DNA from: Corynebacterium sp. MSK041
GTDB taxonomy: Bacteria; Actinomycetota; Actinomycetes; Mycobacteriales; Mycobacteriaceae
Direction: 5' to 3'
NCBI RefSeq assembly: GCF_030232265.1
Contig: NZ_JASPJK010000006.1
Coordinates: 1-64,000 of the forward strand
Length of the DNA: 64,000 bases
Positions within the stretch are counted from its first letter, which is position 1, and each line of letters starts with the position of its first letter. A model generated the notes under the pieces. That model was not told where the DNA came from and made no database searches. It saw only the letters and a program-made list of their open reading frames with translations. Shown one piece after another: positions 15,904-29,355 of the stretch. The position numbers and the translations under genes were made by a program.

Positions 15904-17274
15904 ATGGGCAACGAACTTAACTTCAAGTCTGCCAGCATTATCGACGTCATCTCGATGATCGAGGACTACCGCCTGGACATCCGCACCGTCACCATGGGTA
16001 TTTCGCTCATTGGCTGCACGCGCTCCACGATGGCTGCCACTGCGCAGGCTGTCTACGACCGGGTGACCACGCGCGCCGCACGGCTTGTCGACGTCTGCCA
16101 GGGCATCGAACGCGAACTCGGCATCCCCATCGTGAACAAGCGTGTCTCTGTCTCCCCGATCGCGCTTGTCGCAGCGGGAGTCGAGGGCAACCCGGCTGAC
16201 ATCGCCCACGCCCTCGATAAAGCCGCCCGCGAGCTTGGCGTGAACTTCATCGGCGGGTACTCCGCGCTCGTGGAAAAGGGCGCGACGGAAGCCGACGAGC
16301 GCCTCATCACCTCCATCCCGGAAGCCCTGTCCGACACAGAGTTCGTTTGCGGTTCCGTGAACGTTGCGTCTTCCCGCGCCGGTATCAACATGGACGCGGT
16401 GAAAACCATGGGTGAGGTGGTGAAGGAGGCGGCGGAGTTGACGGCGGAGAGGTCGTCGATAAGCTGCGCAAAGCTCGTTGTTTTCGCGAACGCTGTGGGT
16501 GACAACCCCTTCATGGCTGGTGCTTTCCACGGTATTGAGGAGCCGGATACCGTGATTTCAGTCGGTGTCTCCGGCCCGGGCGTGGTGGATCGTGCGATCA
16601 CGCCGTTGAAGGGCAAGTCTCTCAATGAGGTTGCCGAGGAGATCAAGAAGGCCGCGTTTAAGATCACGCGCGCGGGCCAGCTCGTGGGCACACTCGCAGC
16701 GCAGCGGCTCGGTGTGCCGTTCGGCATCGTTGATCTTTCGCTCGCCCCGACAGCCGAGGTCGGCGATTCTGTCGCGCACATCCTCGAGCACATGGGGCTC
16801 GGCCAAGTGGGCACGCACGGCACAACTGCGGCGCTTGCATTGCTTAACGACGCCGTCAAGAAAGGCGGCATGATGGCCTGCTCCCGCGTCGGCGGTCTAT
16901 CCGGCTCCTTCATCCCCGTGTCGGAGGATCAGGGCATGATCGACGCGGTGCGCTCCGGTTCGATCACCATGGACAAGCTCGAAGCGATGACGTCGATCTG
17001 CTCTGTGGGCTTTGACATGATCGCCATCCCCGGCGACACCACCGCCGCGACCATCTCCGGCATGATCGCCGATGAAGCCGCCATTGGCGTGATGAACCAC
17101 AAGACCACCGCCACTCGCCTCATTCCTGTGCCGGGTACGAAACCTGGCGACGAGGTCAACTTCGGTGGCCTCCTCGGCTATGCGCCGGTGATCCCCGTGA
17201 ACCAGGTGAGCAACGCGCCGTTCATCGAGCGTGGCGGCTTCATCCCCGCCCCGGTTCACGGCTTCCGCAACTAG
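15904..17274 (+). CDS. UPF0210 (DUF711, PFL-like) family protein
   Basis: The 456-residue protein is recognised by [15 protein letters not shown] near the N-terminus, then [25 protein letters not shown], and [22 protein letters not shown] near the end. The family is structurally related to glycyl-radical (PFL-like) enzymes but lacks the C-terminal glycyl-radical loop; its reaction is unknown. It is paired with the ACT protein, with 4 nt between stop and start, so the two are surely co-transcribed. A GCTTATCGACG motif is present in reverse orientation at 16454-16464, in a third reading frame compared with other copies. Confidence 0.88.
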   Translation: MGNELNFKSASIIDVISMIEDYRLDIRTVTMGISLIGCTRSTMAATAQAVYDRVTTRAARLVDVCQGIERELGIPIVNKRVSVSPIALVAAGVEGNPADIAHALDKAARELGVNFIGGYSALVEKGATEADERLITSIPEALSDTEFVCGSVNVASSRAGINMDAVKTMGEVVKEAAELTAERSSISCAKLVVFANAVGDNPFMAGAFHGIEEPDTVISVGVSGPGVVDRAITPLKGKSLNEVAEEIKKAAFKITRAGQLVGTLAAQRLGVPFGIVDLSLAPTAEVGDSVAHILEHMGLGQVGTHGTTAALALLNDAVKKGGMMACSRVGGLSGSFIPVSEDQGMIDAVRSGSITMDKLEAMTSICSVGFDMIAIPGDTTAATISGMIADEAAIGVMNHKTTATRLIPVPGTKPGDEVNFGGLLGYAPVIPVNQVSNAPFIERGGFIPAPVHGFRN

Positions 17275-17314
17275 CTCTTGACCCTCACGTGGCGTCATAG
17301 TTCAGAATGGCGGC

Positions 17315-17956
17315 ATGAGGATCTCTGACGTCGCGCGCACTGCCGGCTGCTCCGTGCGCGCCATCCGCCACTTGCACGAAACCGGGGCCGTGCCGGAGCC
17401 CGCACGCACTCCTGGCAACTACCGCGACTACACCGTCCGTGACCTTGCGGCGGTACTTCGCGCCCGCGCGCTCATCGACGCTGGAGTCGCCACCACCCAC
17501 ATCCACTCCACAGACGCCATCGACCGGTCTTTGGAGCTCATCGACGCCCAGATTGCCCACCTCACCCGCCAACGGGAGCGTCTTACCACGCTGAAAGCCG
17601 CTCCCCTGGGAATGCCGGAAGACGTGCGCGCACGTTTGCTAGAAGTGCTGGGCGACACTGATTTCCTCTGGGGCGAGATAGAGAGCTTCGACCTCATGGC
17701 ACTCACCGGTGTAGCCACGCCCGCAACATGGGATCAACTACGTGCCAACCTTGCCAACCCCGACTGCGTCAAGGCAACAGACGAGTTTGCGGTGGCGTGG
17801 GAGGCGGGGGACGTCGATAAGCTAGCGGAGCTTCTCCCGCGCGGGATCATGCGCGATCTCACTGGCACGCTTGTACCAGGCGATGTTCCGCTAACGGCTG
17901 GTGACACCGAGTCCCCGGAGATCGTGGAGAAGCTTGCGGGTGAGTTCCGTGACTAA
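17315..17956 (+). CDS. MerR family transcriptional regulator
   Basis: The 213-residue protein has an N-terminal winged HTH of MerR type (MRISDVARTAGCSVRAIRHL, then GNYRDYTVRDLAAVLRARAL), a linking helix (IDAQIAHLTRQRERLTTLK), and a C-terminal helical effector region without the Cys pairs of metal sensors. The ligand is unknown. Its stop overlaps the start of the next gene by 8 nt, so regulator and membrane protein are coupled. A GCTTATCGACG motif lies at 17812-17822 and encodes part of GDVDKLAEL. Confidence 0.85.
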   Translation: MRISDVARTAGCSVRAIRHLHETGAVPEPARTPGNYRDYTVRDLAAVLRARALIDAGVATTHIHSTDAIDRSLELIDAQIAHLTRQRERLTTLKAAPLGMPEDVRARLLEVLGDTDFLWGEIESFDLMALTGVATPATWDQLRANLANPDCVKATDEFAVAWEAGDVDKLAELLPRGIMRDLTGTLVPGDVPLTAGDTESPEIVEKLAGEFRD

Positions 17957-18536
17957 GGTGCTCCAGCTTGTGCGCCGTCACCCGGCGATACGTGCGGCGC
18001 AGTACGAATGGAGCCTCTACCGCGACCTCTGGCGGTGGGCCCGAGGCCAGACGCTCGTGCCGGCGAGCGCCGAGGCTCTTCCTCACCAGCCCGGGCGGCT
18101 CCAGCTGGTCGCCATGTTCACCGTGGTCATCCTTATCGAGATCGTCGTCGTGCACCTGCTGTTACCCGAAGGTGCACTCCGCATCCTCGCACTGCTGTTG
18201 TCGGTGTGGGGCATTGTGTGCATCTGGGCGCTCATTGCAAGCGAGCGGATCCGCCCGTCCTATTCTGACAGTGAACGCGTGGTTCTTCGCCGTGGTCACA
18301 AGATCTTCGTAGACATCCCCCGGGAACTCATCGCGAAGCAATCGCACTCACGCAATCACGCTGCTGAGACGGTGGTCAGCGACGGGGAGCTCACCCTCGG
18401 TGGACCTGCGGGCACCGACACCCTACTCACTCTGCGTACGCCTATCGACGCCGCCGAAGACACCTACCCATGGCAAAAGAAGCGCACACAACCGGTCAGC
18501 CGTGTCCGCTTCTATTCAGGCGGGGTTATTCGTTAG
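17949..18536 (+). CDS. Membrane protein coupled to the MerR regulator
   Basis: The 195-residue protein has a basic N-terminal region (VRRHPAIRAAQYEWSLYRDL), two adjacent membrane helices at about residues 55-100 (LVAMFTVVILIEIVVVHLLL; ALLLSVWGIVCIWALIA), and a C-terminal cytosolic or outer domain rich in beta-prone sequence. No family is recognised. GTG 17949 was chosen because it overlaps the MerR stop and gives a membrane protein of sensible length; the frame is open to 17901, but that would read further into merR. It may be the target or partner of the MerR regulator. Confidence 0.65.
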   Translation: MTKVLQLVRRHPAIRAAQYEWSLYRDLWRWARGQTLVPASAEALPHQPGRLQLVAMFTVVILIEIVVVHLLLPEGALRILALLLSVWGIVCIWALIASERIRPSYSDSERVVLRRGHKIFVDIPRELIAKQSHSRNHAAETVVSDGELTLGGPAGTDTLLTLRTPIDAAEDTYPWQKKRTQPVSRVRFYSGGVIR

Positions 18537-18778
18537 CGCTTCTTGCCCACCGTGAAGTAGGCCGCCCAGCCGATGGTGTTCACACCGCCGATGAACGGGG
18601 TCCAGAACCATTTCGGGCCTCGGAGGCGGTTGGCGTCAGTGCGCGCGAGGTCCCACAGTGCGTAGCCCTTGAGCGCGGTGTCGAGTGCGCCGAAGATTCC
18701 GGCGACTGTCTTTTCTTCCTTGCTGAGGGAGTTCCAGGCATCTTTGAGTGAATCAATTGGGTTCATAGAGTCCATCAT
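18533..18778 (-). CDS. Small membrane protein with PLDc_N-like helix
   Basis: The 81-residue protein has an acidic helical start (SLKDAWNSLSKEEKTVAG) and a C-terminal part (GYALWDLARTDANRLRGPKWFWTPFIGGVNTIGWAAYFTVGKKR, positions ~38-81) that resembles the small PLDc_N domain, with conserved W/L...P..G..Y and terminal basic residues. The role is unknown. The start is uncertain: MMDSMNP at 18778 or the inner ATG 12 nt later. It overlaps the preceding gene by 4 bp at the 3' ends and is divergent from the amidotransferase gene, with 17 bp between them. Confidence 0.6.
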   Translation of the reverse strand: MMDSMNPIDSLKDAWNSLSKEEKTVAGIFGALDTALKGYALWDLARTDANRLRGPKWFWTPFIGGVNTIGWAAYFTVGKKR

Positions 18779-18795
18779 CGTCTAGATTTACTTGA

Positions 18796-19526
18796 GTGAC
18801 CACTCCCCGCCCGTTTTTGCTGTTGAGCACGCGTCCCGAAGATGAAGCCGCTGCGGAAGAGCTCGAGAGCTTCGCTAATGCCATGCTTCTCCGCGCCTCC
18901 TCCATTGAGCAACGTCGCCTCGACCAAACCGAACTCGGCGAGGTGAACCTAGACGACTATTCGGCAGTACTGCTCGGTGGCAGCCCGTTCAACAACATGG
19001 AGTTGATGAAGTCCCCGTTGCAGCTGCGCGTGGAACGGGAAATCGGGACCTTAGTCGCGGAGTGCATTGACCGCGACTTCCCGTTGCTCGGTGCGTGCTA
19101 CGGCATCGGTGCGATTGGCACGGCGATCGGTGCGCGTTTGTCGGACCAGTATGCGGAGGAAGCTGGCCCAGTCACGGTGTCCCGCACCGATGAGCACGAC
19201 GACGTCCTGGGTGACACACCCGCGCAGTTCGACACCATCGTCGGCCACAAAGAAGCGATCGCACAGATGCCGGAGGACCCGCGCATCACCACGCTTGTCA
19301 CCGGCGAGGCTTGCCCCACCCAGATGTTCCGCGTCCGCCAGCATGTCTACGCCACGCAGTTCCATCCGGAGCTCACCGCGGAAGCCCTCGAGTTCCGCCT
19401 CCGCCTCTACGCCCACCACGGGTACACGTCGACAGAGACCTTCGAATCCCAGATCGCGAAAGGCTACGACTACGACTACTCCGCCAACAACGCCATCCTG
19501 GCTAATTTCGCCGCCCACTACGCGCG

Positions 19527-19530
<4 letters not shown>
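18796..19530 (+). CDS. Class I glutamine amidotransferase-like protein (second copy)
   Basis: The 244-residue stand-alone GATase-1 protein has nucleophile Cys in PLLGACYGIGAIG and His-Glu in ATQFHPELT. It belongs to the same broad group as the protein at 12991-13716 but is clearly diverged. GTG 18796 is supported by a TAGATT -10 box 7 nt upstream and no SD (leaderless). The 3' end overlaps the convergent ABC-F gene by 4 bp. The acceptor substrate is unknown. Confidence 0.85.
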
Positions 19531-21155
<1,625 letters not shown>

Positions 21156-21191
21156 AACGGGTCAGTCTAGCGCCGCGGTCAAATCATCGGA

Positions 21192-21596
21192 TTAGACGGC
21201 GAAGCCGAGTGCGCGCAGCTGCTCGCGGCCGTCCTCAGTGATCATGTGCGGACCCCAAGGTGGCATCCACACCCAGTGGAGGGAAATGTCATCCACGGTG
21301 CCGGAGCCAACAGCGGCGTTTTCAACTTGCTCCTCGATGACGTCCGTAAGGGGGCACGCCGGCGAGGTCAGCGTCATGCTGATAATGGCGGTCTTCTTGT
21401 CGCCTTCCTCTTCGATCCAGATGTCGTACACAAGGCCGAGATCAACGACGTTGATGCCCAGCTCGGGGTCGATGACGTCGTGCAGGTATTCGGCAACATC
21501 GGAAGCAATCTGGATCTGCTTTTCGGTTTGCTCAGGGCGCTCGCCGGGGCCGTCGAAGTTGGACTGGCTTGTGGTGTCGGTGTTGTCGGTAGCCAT
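21192..21596 (-). CDS. sufT: SufT (DUF59/MIP18-type Fe-S maturation factor)
   Basis: The 134-residue protein has a disordered acidic N-terminus (~35 residues) and a DUF59 domain with DPELGINVVDLGLVYDI and the conserved Cys in TSPACPLTDVIEEQV. SufT assists maturation of some Fe-S proteins. It is the last gene of the suf operon, 9 nt downstream of sufU, and is oriented with it. Confidence 0.92.
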   Translation of the reverse strand: MATDNTDTTSQSNFDGPGERPEQTEKQIQIASDVAEYLHDVIDPELGINVVDLGLVYDIWIEEEGDKKTAIISMTLTSPACPLTDVIEEQVENAAVGSGTVDDISLHWVWMPPWGPHMITEDGREQLRALGFAV

Positions 21597-21605
21597 GTGT
21601 GTCTC

Positions 21606-22061
21606 CTAGTTTTTCTCGAGGTTCATGATCGCGTCGCTCGTTGCCGCTTGGAAAGCCTTCCAGCCGAGCAGCGCACACTTCACGCGTGCGGGGAATTTGG
21701 ATACGCCGGAAAACGCGATGCCGTCGCCGATGAGGTTGGCGTCGCCGTCCTTCTCACCCTTAGAGGTAATCATCTCTTCGAAAGCGTCGAGCTTCTTCAT
21801 CGCCTCAGCAACAGGCAGGCCGATCACTTCTTCTGTGAGCACGCTTGTCGACGCCTGAGAGATCGAACACCCTTCCGCGTCATACGAGATGTCCTCCACT
21901 GTGTTGCCATCCGGCGACAGGTGAACACGCAGCGTGAGCTCATCACCGCAAGAGGGGTTGACGTGGTGAACCTCCGCCTCATACGGCTCACGCAGGCCCG
22001 CATTTTGCGGGTTCTTGTAGTGGTCGAGGATGACCTCTTGGTACATCGCCTCTAGGTTCAT
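21606..22061 (-). CDS. sufU: SufU, Zn-dependent sulfur transfer partner of SufS
   Basis: The 151-residue protein shows the three Cys that, with an Asp, make the SufU zinc site: NPSCGDELTL, AEGCSISQAS and FPARVKCALLGW. The start region MYQEVILDHYKNPQN is typical. The extended GSGDGDANLIG-like stretch of SufU, between the second and third Cys, is present. SufU takes persulfide sulfur from SufS and hands it to SufBCD. It is 64 bp downstream of sufS. Confidence 0.93.
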   Translation of the reverse strand: MNLEAMYQEVILDHYKNPQNAGLREPYEAEVHHVNPSCGDELTLRVHLSPDGNTVEDISYDAEGCSISQASTSVLTEEVIGLPVAEAMKKLDAFEEMITSKGEKDGDANLIGDGIAFSGVSKFPARVKCALLGWKAFQAATSDAIMNLEKN

Positions 22062-22125
22062 GCTCTTCTTTCTTCTGCCTTGACCTTTAAACGGTTAGTT
22101 TTAGTTCTACCTTGTTTCAACGGCG

Positions 22126-24223
<2,098 letters not shown>

Positions 24224-24289
24224 AGATTCTTTCTTTCTACTTACCTGTGTTGTCTGTCGTTGATCCCCTGTGGGGCCGCGGGTGCGGCC

Positions 24290-25468
24290 TTACAGGTTCA
24301 CCTGCTCGAGTTCGCCGGAGACGCGGTTGATCAGTTCGTCGCGTACAGATTCAACTGGGATGCGGTTGAGCACCTCGTTGAAGAAACCACGAACGATCAG
24401 GCGGCGTGCCTCCCCGTCCGGGATACCGCGGGACTTGAGGTAGAACAGCTGCTCTTCGTCGAAGCGACCAACGGTGGCGGCGTGGCCAGCACCAGGGATG
24501 TCGCCGGTTTCGATCTCCAGGTTCGGGATGGCGTCCGCACGTGCGCCGTCGGTCAGCACGATGTTGCGGTTCGCCTCGTAGGTTTCAGTACCGGATGCGT
24601 TGGAGCGGATGAGCACATCGCCTACCCAGCACGTACGTGCATCGGGCAGCTTGGAGGACTTGTCGCCCTGCAGTGCGCCCTTGTACAGCACGTTGGAGCG
24701 ACAGTACGGGTGGTTGTGGTCCACCAAGAGACGGTTCTCAATGTACTGGCCGTCGTCTGCGTAGTAGACGCCCAGCAGCTCAGCGTCGCCACCAGAGCCG
24801 GCGTAGCGCACGCGCGGGGTGTTGCGGACAACTTCGCCACCGAAGTTAGCGGCGGTGTGGCGCAGCACAGCGTCACGGCCAACGACGATGCTCTGCGCAC
24901 CGACGTGAACGGCATCATTTGCCCACTGGCCATCAACGATGACAGACACGTGCGCGTTGTCACCGATGTTGTAGTTGACGTTATCAGCGTGAGTACCGGA
25001 ACCGGTGTACTGCACGATGAAGGTCGCGCGAGCGCCCTGCCCCACCTCAATGTGGATACCAGCAAACGTGGTCACATCCAGGCCAGCACCGGTGGTAGTG
25101 ATGACGATCGGCTCAGCGATGTCCGCGTTCGCCGGAACAGTCACGACGGTCGCGTGCGGCATGGAGGTCCAGGCCTGTGCAGCGATGCGGTCAACTGGTG
25201 CGGGCGTGGTCTTCAAACGCGCGTCATCGCTGTCGACCTTCTCCACAGTCACCTCAGCCGGTGCTGCAACCTCGACCTGGGCCTCACCCTGCGGCGCGAA
25301 AGTACCGTTGTGCAGGCCACGCAGACGACGCAAGGACACGAAGCGCCAGATCTCGTCGCGGCCCTGCGGGACCTCGAAGTCGTTGACGTCGTAAGAGGCG
25401 AAAAGATCGCCCTTGTTGTCGTGGAAGGTCGCGTTTCCGACCCTCTTTTTTGCGGGTGCTTCAGTCAT
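24290..25468 (-). CDS. sufD: Fe-S assembly protein SufD
   Basis: The 392-residue protein has the right-handed parallel beta-helix core shared with SufB (for example VVGRDAVLRHTAANFGGEV) and the C-terminal helical SufBD region with DEEQLFYLKSRGIPDGEARRLIVRGF. It forms the SufBC2D scaffold with the neighbours. The start ATG 25468 lies 3 nt downstream of the sufB stop, so translation is tightly coupled. Confidence 0.95.
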   Translation of the reverse strand: MTEAPAKKRVGNATFHDNKGDLFASYDVNDFEVPQGRDEIWRFVSLRRLRGLHNGTFAPQGEAQVEVAAPAEVTVEKVDSDDARLKTTPAPVDRIAAQAWTSMPHATVVTVPANADIAEPIVITTTGAGLDVTTFAGIHIEVGQGARATFIVQYTGSGTHADNVNYNIGDNAHVSVIVDGQWANDAVHVGAQSIVVGRDAVLRHTAANFGGEVVRNTPRVRYAGSGGDAELLGVYYADDGQYIENRLLVDHNHPYCRSNVLYKGALQGDKSSKLPDARTCWVGDVLIRSNASGTETYEANRNIVLTDGARADAIPNLEIETGDIPGAGHAATVGRFDEEQLFYLKSRGIPDGEARRLIVRGFFNEVLNRIPVESVRDELINRVSGELEQVNL

Positions 25469-25471
25469 TGT

Positions 25472-26917
25472 TTAACCAACCGATCCTTCCATCTGCAGCT
25501 CAATAAGACGGTTGAGCTCGAGCGCGTACTCCATCGGGAGCTCCTTCGCGATCGGCTCGATGAAGCCGCGAACAATCATGGCCATCGCATCTTCCTCAGA
25601 AATACCGCGGGACATGAGGTAGAACAGCTGCTCCTCGCTCACCTTGGACACCTTCGCCTCGTGGCCCAGGGTCACGTGGTCATTACGGATGTCGTTGTAC
25701 GGGTAGGTATCCGTACGAGAGATGTTGTCCACCAGCAGCGCGTCACACTCAATGTTGGAGTGGGAGTTTTTCGCATTCGCGTTGATCTGCACCAGACCAC
25801 GGTAGGCAGCACGACCACCATTGCGGGACACAGACTTAGACACGATGTTGGAGGAGGTGTTCGGCGCCATGTGGACGACCTTTGCACCGGTGTCCTGCAC
25901 CTGGCCCTCGCCACAGAACTGAGCGGACAGGACCTCACCACGGGAGTTCGGACCGGTCATCCACACAGCCGGGTACTTCATGTTCACCTTGGAGCCGATG
26001 TTGCCATCGACCCACTCCATGGTGGCGCCTTCCTCGGCGCGGGCACGCTGAGTCACCAGGTTGTACACGTTGTTGGACCAGTTCTGGATCGTGGTGTAGC
26101 GGCAACGTGCGTTCTTCTTCACGATGATCTCCACCACCGCAGCGTGCAGGGAGTCCGTCTTGTAGATCGGGGCGGTGCAGCCCTCGACGTAGTGCACGTA
26201 TGCGTCCTCATCCACAACGATGAGGGTGCGCTCGAACTGACCCATGTTCTCGGTGTTGATGCGGAAGTATGCCTGCAGCGGGATCTCCACGTGCACGCCC
26301 TTCGGAACGTAGATGAAGGATCCGCCGGACCACACGGCAGCGTTCAGTGCGGAGAACTTGTTGTCACCAGCCGGAACGACAGAACCGAAGTACTCCTTGA
26401 ACAGCTCCGGGTACTCACGCAGACCCGTATCGGTGTCCACGAAGATCACGCCCTGCTCCTCAAGGTCCTCACGGATCTTGTGGTAGACAACCTCAGATTC
26501 GTACTGAGCAGCGACACCAGCAACGAGGCGCTGCTTCTCTGCGTCCGGGATACCCAAACGGTCGTAGGTGTTCTTGATGTCCTCCGGCAGGTCTTCCCAG
26601 CTGGTGGCCTGCTTCTCGGTGGAACGGACGAAGTACTTAATCTGGTCGAAGTCAATGCCGGTCAGGTCCGGGCCCCAGTTCGGTAGCGGCTTCTTGTTGT
26701 AGATGTCCAGTGCCTTGAGGCGCTGCTCCAACATCCACTCCGGCTCATTCTTAGCGGCAGAGATGGAGCGAACTACATCCTCATCGAGACCACGGCGGGC
26801 ATTCTCACCTGCCGTATCAGAGTCGCGCCACCCGTAGTTATACGGGCCCATCGACGCAATAATCTCATCATCATTCATCGGCCTTTCAAGGCCGGGTGCG
26901 GGAGTGCTGCTAGTCAC
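25472..26917 (-). CDS. sufB: Fe-S scaffold protein SufB
   Basis: The 481-residue protein shows [12 protein letters not shown] near the N-terminus, then the long beta-helix and C-terminal [20 protein letters not shown], with the conserved late Cys in [13 protein letters not shown]. It is the scaffold on which SufC and SufD assemble clusters. GTG 26917 was chosen: AAGGAG lies 8 nt upstream and the start overlaps the sufR stop by 8 nt. A start at 26953 would read further into sufR. Confidence 0.95.
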   Translation of the reverse strand: MTSSTPAPGLERPMNDDEIIASMGPYNYGWRDSDTAGENARRGLDEDVVRSISAAKNEPEWMLEQRLKALDIYNKKPLPNWGPDLTGIDFDQIKYFVRSTEKQATSWEDLPEDIKNTYDRLGIPDAEKQRLVAGVAAQYESEVVYHKIREDLEEQGVIFVDTDTGLREYPELFKEYFGSVVPAGDNKFSALNAAVWSGGSFIYVPKGVHVEIPLQAYFRINTENMGQFERTLIVVDEDAYVHYVEGCTAPIYKTDSLHAAVVEIIVKKNARCRYTTIQNWSNNVYNLVTQRARAEEGATMEWVDGNIGSKVNMKYPAVWMTGPNSRGEVLSAQFCGEGQVQDTGAKVVHMAPNTSSNIVSKSVSRNGGRAAYRGLVQINANAKNSHSNIECDALLVDNISRTDTYPYNDIRNDHVTLGHEAKVSKVSEEQLFYLMSRGISEEDAMAMIVRGFIEPIAKELPMEYALELNRLIELQMEGSVG

Positions 26918-27614
26918 GTCCTCCGCTCCTTTCCATTGTGGTTCCTCCAGCAAAGGTGCTGCTTTCGATCATGCTGATGTGGGCTGTACACACGCCATCC
27001 CCATTGGCTATCAAGGCCAAGGGAGCGACGGCGGACCCCACTAGCTCCGAAATCAGCTCGTGTTCTGCTTCACAGATTTCCGGATACTCCGCCGCAACAG
27101 CGTGTACCGGACAGTGATGCTGACACAATTGCATTCCCGAGCCTACGTGGTTTGCTTCAGCTGCGTAGCCTTGGGCTGCCATTGTGTCCGCTACGTCGTT
27201 GGCCACGTCGGCGATCTCGCCCTGTGGCTTGTTACGTAGGGCTCCGAGCAGTTTCTCGGCTCGTTTACGGGCCAGCTTCTTCACTGCCTCACGCCCGCCG
27301 ATTTCTTCGACGGCCGCGAAGGCTTCTAGGGCCAACTCGTCGTAACCGCTGCCGAAGCTGTCACGGCCAGATTCAGTGAGTTGGTAGTGCTGTGCTGGCC
27401 TACCACGCCCTGCCTTCCCGGTGGAACGGGACGGCTGAGAGCTATGCTCAACGAGACCTTCCTCAAGCAACTTGTCTATGTGGCGCCGAACGCCAGCAGG
27501 TGAGATCCCAATGTCCTTCGCCAGCTGTGAAGCTGTCACAGGTGCGGAGGTGAGTATGGCCGACATGATGCGCCCACGGGTCACCCCGTCGGTGGATCGC
27601 GCGACCTGGTTCAT
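26910..27614 (-). CDS. sufR: SufR, Fe-S-sensing repressor of the suf operon
   Basis: The 234-residue protein has a winged HTH ([20 protein letters not shown]) and a C-terminal sensing region with [19 protein letters not shown], whose Cys residues bind a cluster in SufR proteins. It represses suf when clusters are sufficient. As first gene of the operon it is autoregulated; the palindrome ACACTAGTGT at 27642-27651, just upstream, is a possible operator. Confidence 0.93.
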   Translation of the reverse strand: MNQVARSTDGVTRGRIMSAILTSAPVTASQLAKDIGISPAGVRRHIDKLLEEGLVEHSSQPSRSTGKAGRGRPAQHYQLTESGRDSFGSGYDELALEAFAAVEEIGGREAVKKLARKRAEKLLGALRNKPQGEIADVANDVADTMAAQGYAAEANHVGSGMQLCQHHCPVHAVAAEYPEICEAEHELISELVGSAVAPLALIANGDGVCTAHISMIESSTFAGGTTMERSGGRD

Positions 27615-27641
27615 CTCTCCTCCTGATCTCTCCTTTAGACA

Positions 27642-27651
27642 ACACTAGTGT
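27642..27651. promoter_or_regulatory. Candidate SufR operator in the sufR-mptB divergent gap
   Basis: A perfect 10-bp palindrome, ACACTAGTGT, lies 28 nt before the sufR start codon, at the place expected for the suf promoter. The mptB promoter (TAGACT, 27690-27695) lies on the opposite side of this 88-bp gap. No binding data; position and symmetry are the evidence. Confidence 0.4.
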
Positions 27652-27702
27652 GCCTTTAATCGGTGCGGACCTCAACCTTCACTGTTTTGTAGACTACTTC
27701 CT

Positions 27703-29349
27703 GTGAAAACGGACCGTGAGACCCCAAGGCGGAAGCTGTATCGCTTCACTGGCGAATTGCCACGCCTTGGGCAACCCGGTTCTCGTTCAGCCGAGCTCCA
27801 TGCCGGCACAGTTGCTGGTACGTCCGCTACGACCCCACTGCCCCCCAGTATTGCGGAGCGCAACCGCTTTGAGATTCTGCGCATCCTCGGCATGGTGGGC
27901 ACTTTGCTCATCGGTCTTGGCGGACTCGGCGCTGGTGCATTACCGGTGGTGAATAACCCCTATGGGTCTTTTCCTTTCGGGGCGCTGATGGGGAGGATGA
28001 TGGTGGCGTCGTCAAGCATTGTGCTGCTTGGCGTTGGCTTCCTGGTTCTGGCGTGGCTCCTGATGGGTTCATTTGTGGGCGCGGATGGCGGGCGTGCGCG
28101 CGTGGGTGTGCCACTGTTGCTGCGCACGTTCGGCGTATGGGTCCTGCCGTTGGTGTTCACTGCTCCCCTATTTACCCAGGACATTTATTCCTATCTCGCG
28201 CAAGGCTCGATTGTGGCACAGGGGCTGGATCCTTACTCCGCGGGGCCGGTGGAATTGCTGGGGAGTGAGAATCCACTGGCGCGTTCAGTCCCGTTCATTT
28301 GGGCGGAGTCCCCGAGCCCGTACGGTCCTGTGGCTCTAGCCATTTCCGCAGGCATTTCCATGCTCACCGGCAACTCAATCTTTTGGGGCGTGGTCTGCCA
28401 CCGCCTGGTCTCGCTTCTTGGCGTGGCTGCTGCGGCCTGGGGCATCGTCGCCTTGGCACGTCGCTGCAATGTGAGTGGCCCTGTCGCGGTGTGGCTGGGC
28501 GTGCTCAACCCGCTGGTGATTCTGCACCTCATTGGTGGCATTCACAATGAGGCGATCATGATGGGCATTTTGCTCGTTGGTTTTGAGCTGGGTCTGCGCG
28601 GAATTGAGCGGCTTGATACCAGTACGGCGCACGGAATCAGCTTGATTATTGTCTCTGGCGCCCTGATCAGCTGTGCTGGCATGGTGAAAGTCACCGGGTT
28701 TATGGCGCTCGGATTTGTGGGAATGGCATTGGCGCGACGCTGGGGCGGAGTACGCGGCATCGCGGGCGCAACTGTTCTGAAAAGTGCAATCATGGTGGGC
28801 ACCATCGCAGTTATTACCGTGGCTACGAGTATTGGACTCGGCTGGGTCACGGGCCAAGGGGGTGCGGCAACAATCCGCAGTTGGCTGTCTTTGAGCACGG
28901 ACATCGGTCTTGCCGCGTCTTTTTTCGGCGAACTTCTCGGCCTCGGGGATCATTCGGTAGCCATGCTCACCGTCACACGTACGGTGGCGCTGCTCGTCGC
29001 TGTGGCGTTTTGCGCACGCATGTTGTTCGCTACCTATAAGGGCACGATTGACCCCGTTGGGGGGCTAGGTGTGGCCACGCTCGTGTTGGTCATTCTGTTC
29101 CCCGTCGTGCACCCGTGGTACCCGTTGTGGGGCATCATGCCGCTTGCTGCGTGGGCGAACCGGACGTTCTTCCGTGCAGGTGTGGCCATATATTCGTCGG
29201 TTTTTGCGTTCCTCGTGTTGCCGCGTGGTCTCGCCTTGCCGCCAGCGACAGTGGCCGTCATTTACTCGATGGCAGTCGTTGCCGCGCTCACCTTTGCTGT
29301 TCTGGTCATCGTGTGGTTGAAGCTTCGTCGCCCGCGCGTCCTAGACTGA
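27703..29349 (+). CDS. mptB: MptB-like alpha-(1->6) mannopyranosyltransferase (GT-C)
   Basis: The 548-residue polytopic membrane protein has about 12-13 hydrophobic helices and the GT-C acidic motif in the first extracytoplasmic loop (FTQDIYSYLAQGSIVAQGLDPY). It builds the mannan core of lipomannan/lipoarabinomannan from polyprenyl-phosphomannose. The place directly divergent from sufR matches cg1766 of C. glutamicum. GTG 27703 is fixed by TAGACT 7 nt upstream (leaderless). The stop codon sits inside the -10 box of the next gene. Confidence 0.88.
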   Translation: MKTDRETPRRKLYRFTGELPRLGQPGSRSAELHAGTVAGTSATTPLPPSIAERNRFEILRILGMVGTLLIGLGGLGAGALPVVNNPYGSFPFGALMGRMMVASSSIVLLGVGFLVLAWLLMGSFVGADGGRARVGVPLLLRTFGVWVLPLVFTAPLFTQDIYSYLAQGSIVAQGLDPYSAGPVELLGSENPLARSVPFIWAESPSPYGPVALAISAGISMLTGNSIFWGVVCHRLVSLLGVAAAAWGIVALARRCNVSGPVAVWLGVLNPLVILHLIGGIHNEAIMMGILLVGFELGLRGIERLDTSTAHGISLIIVSGALISCAGMVKVTGFMALGFVGMALARRWGGVRGIAGATVLKSAIMVGTIAVITVATSIGLGWVTGQGGAATIRSWLSLSTDIGLAASFFGELLGLGDHSVAMLTVTRTVALLVAVAFCARMLFATYKGTIDPVGGLGVATLVLVILFPVVHPWYPLWGIMPLAAWANRTFFRAGVAIYSSVFAFLVLPRGLALPPATVAVIYSMAVVAALTFAVLVIVWLKLRRPRVLD

Positions 29350-29355
29350 TGTGCG

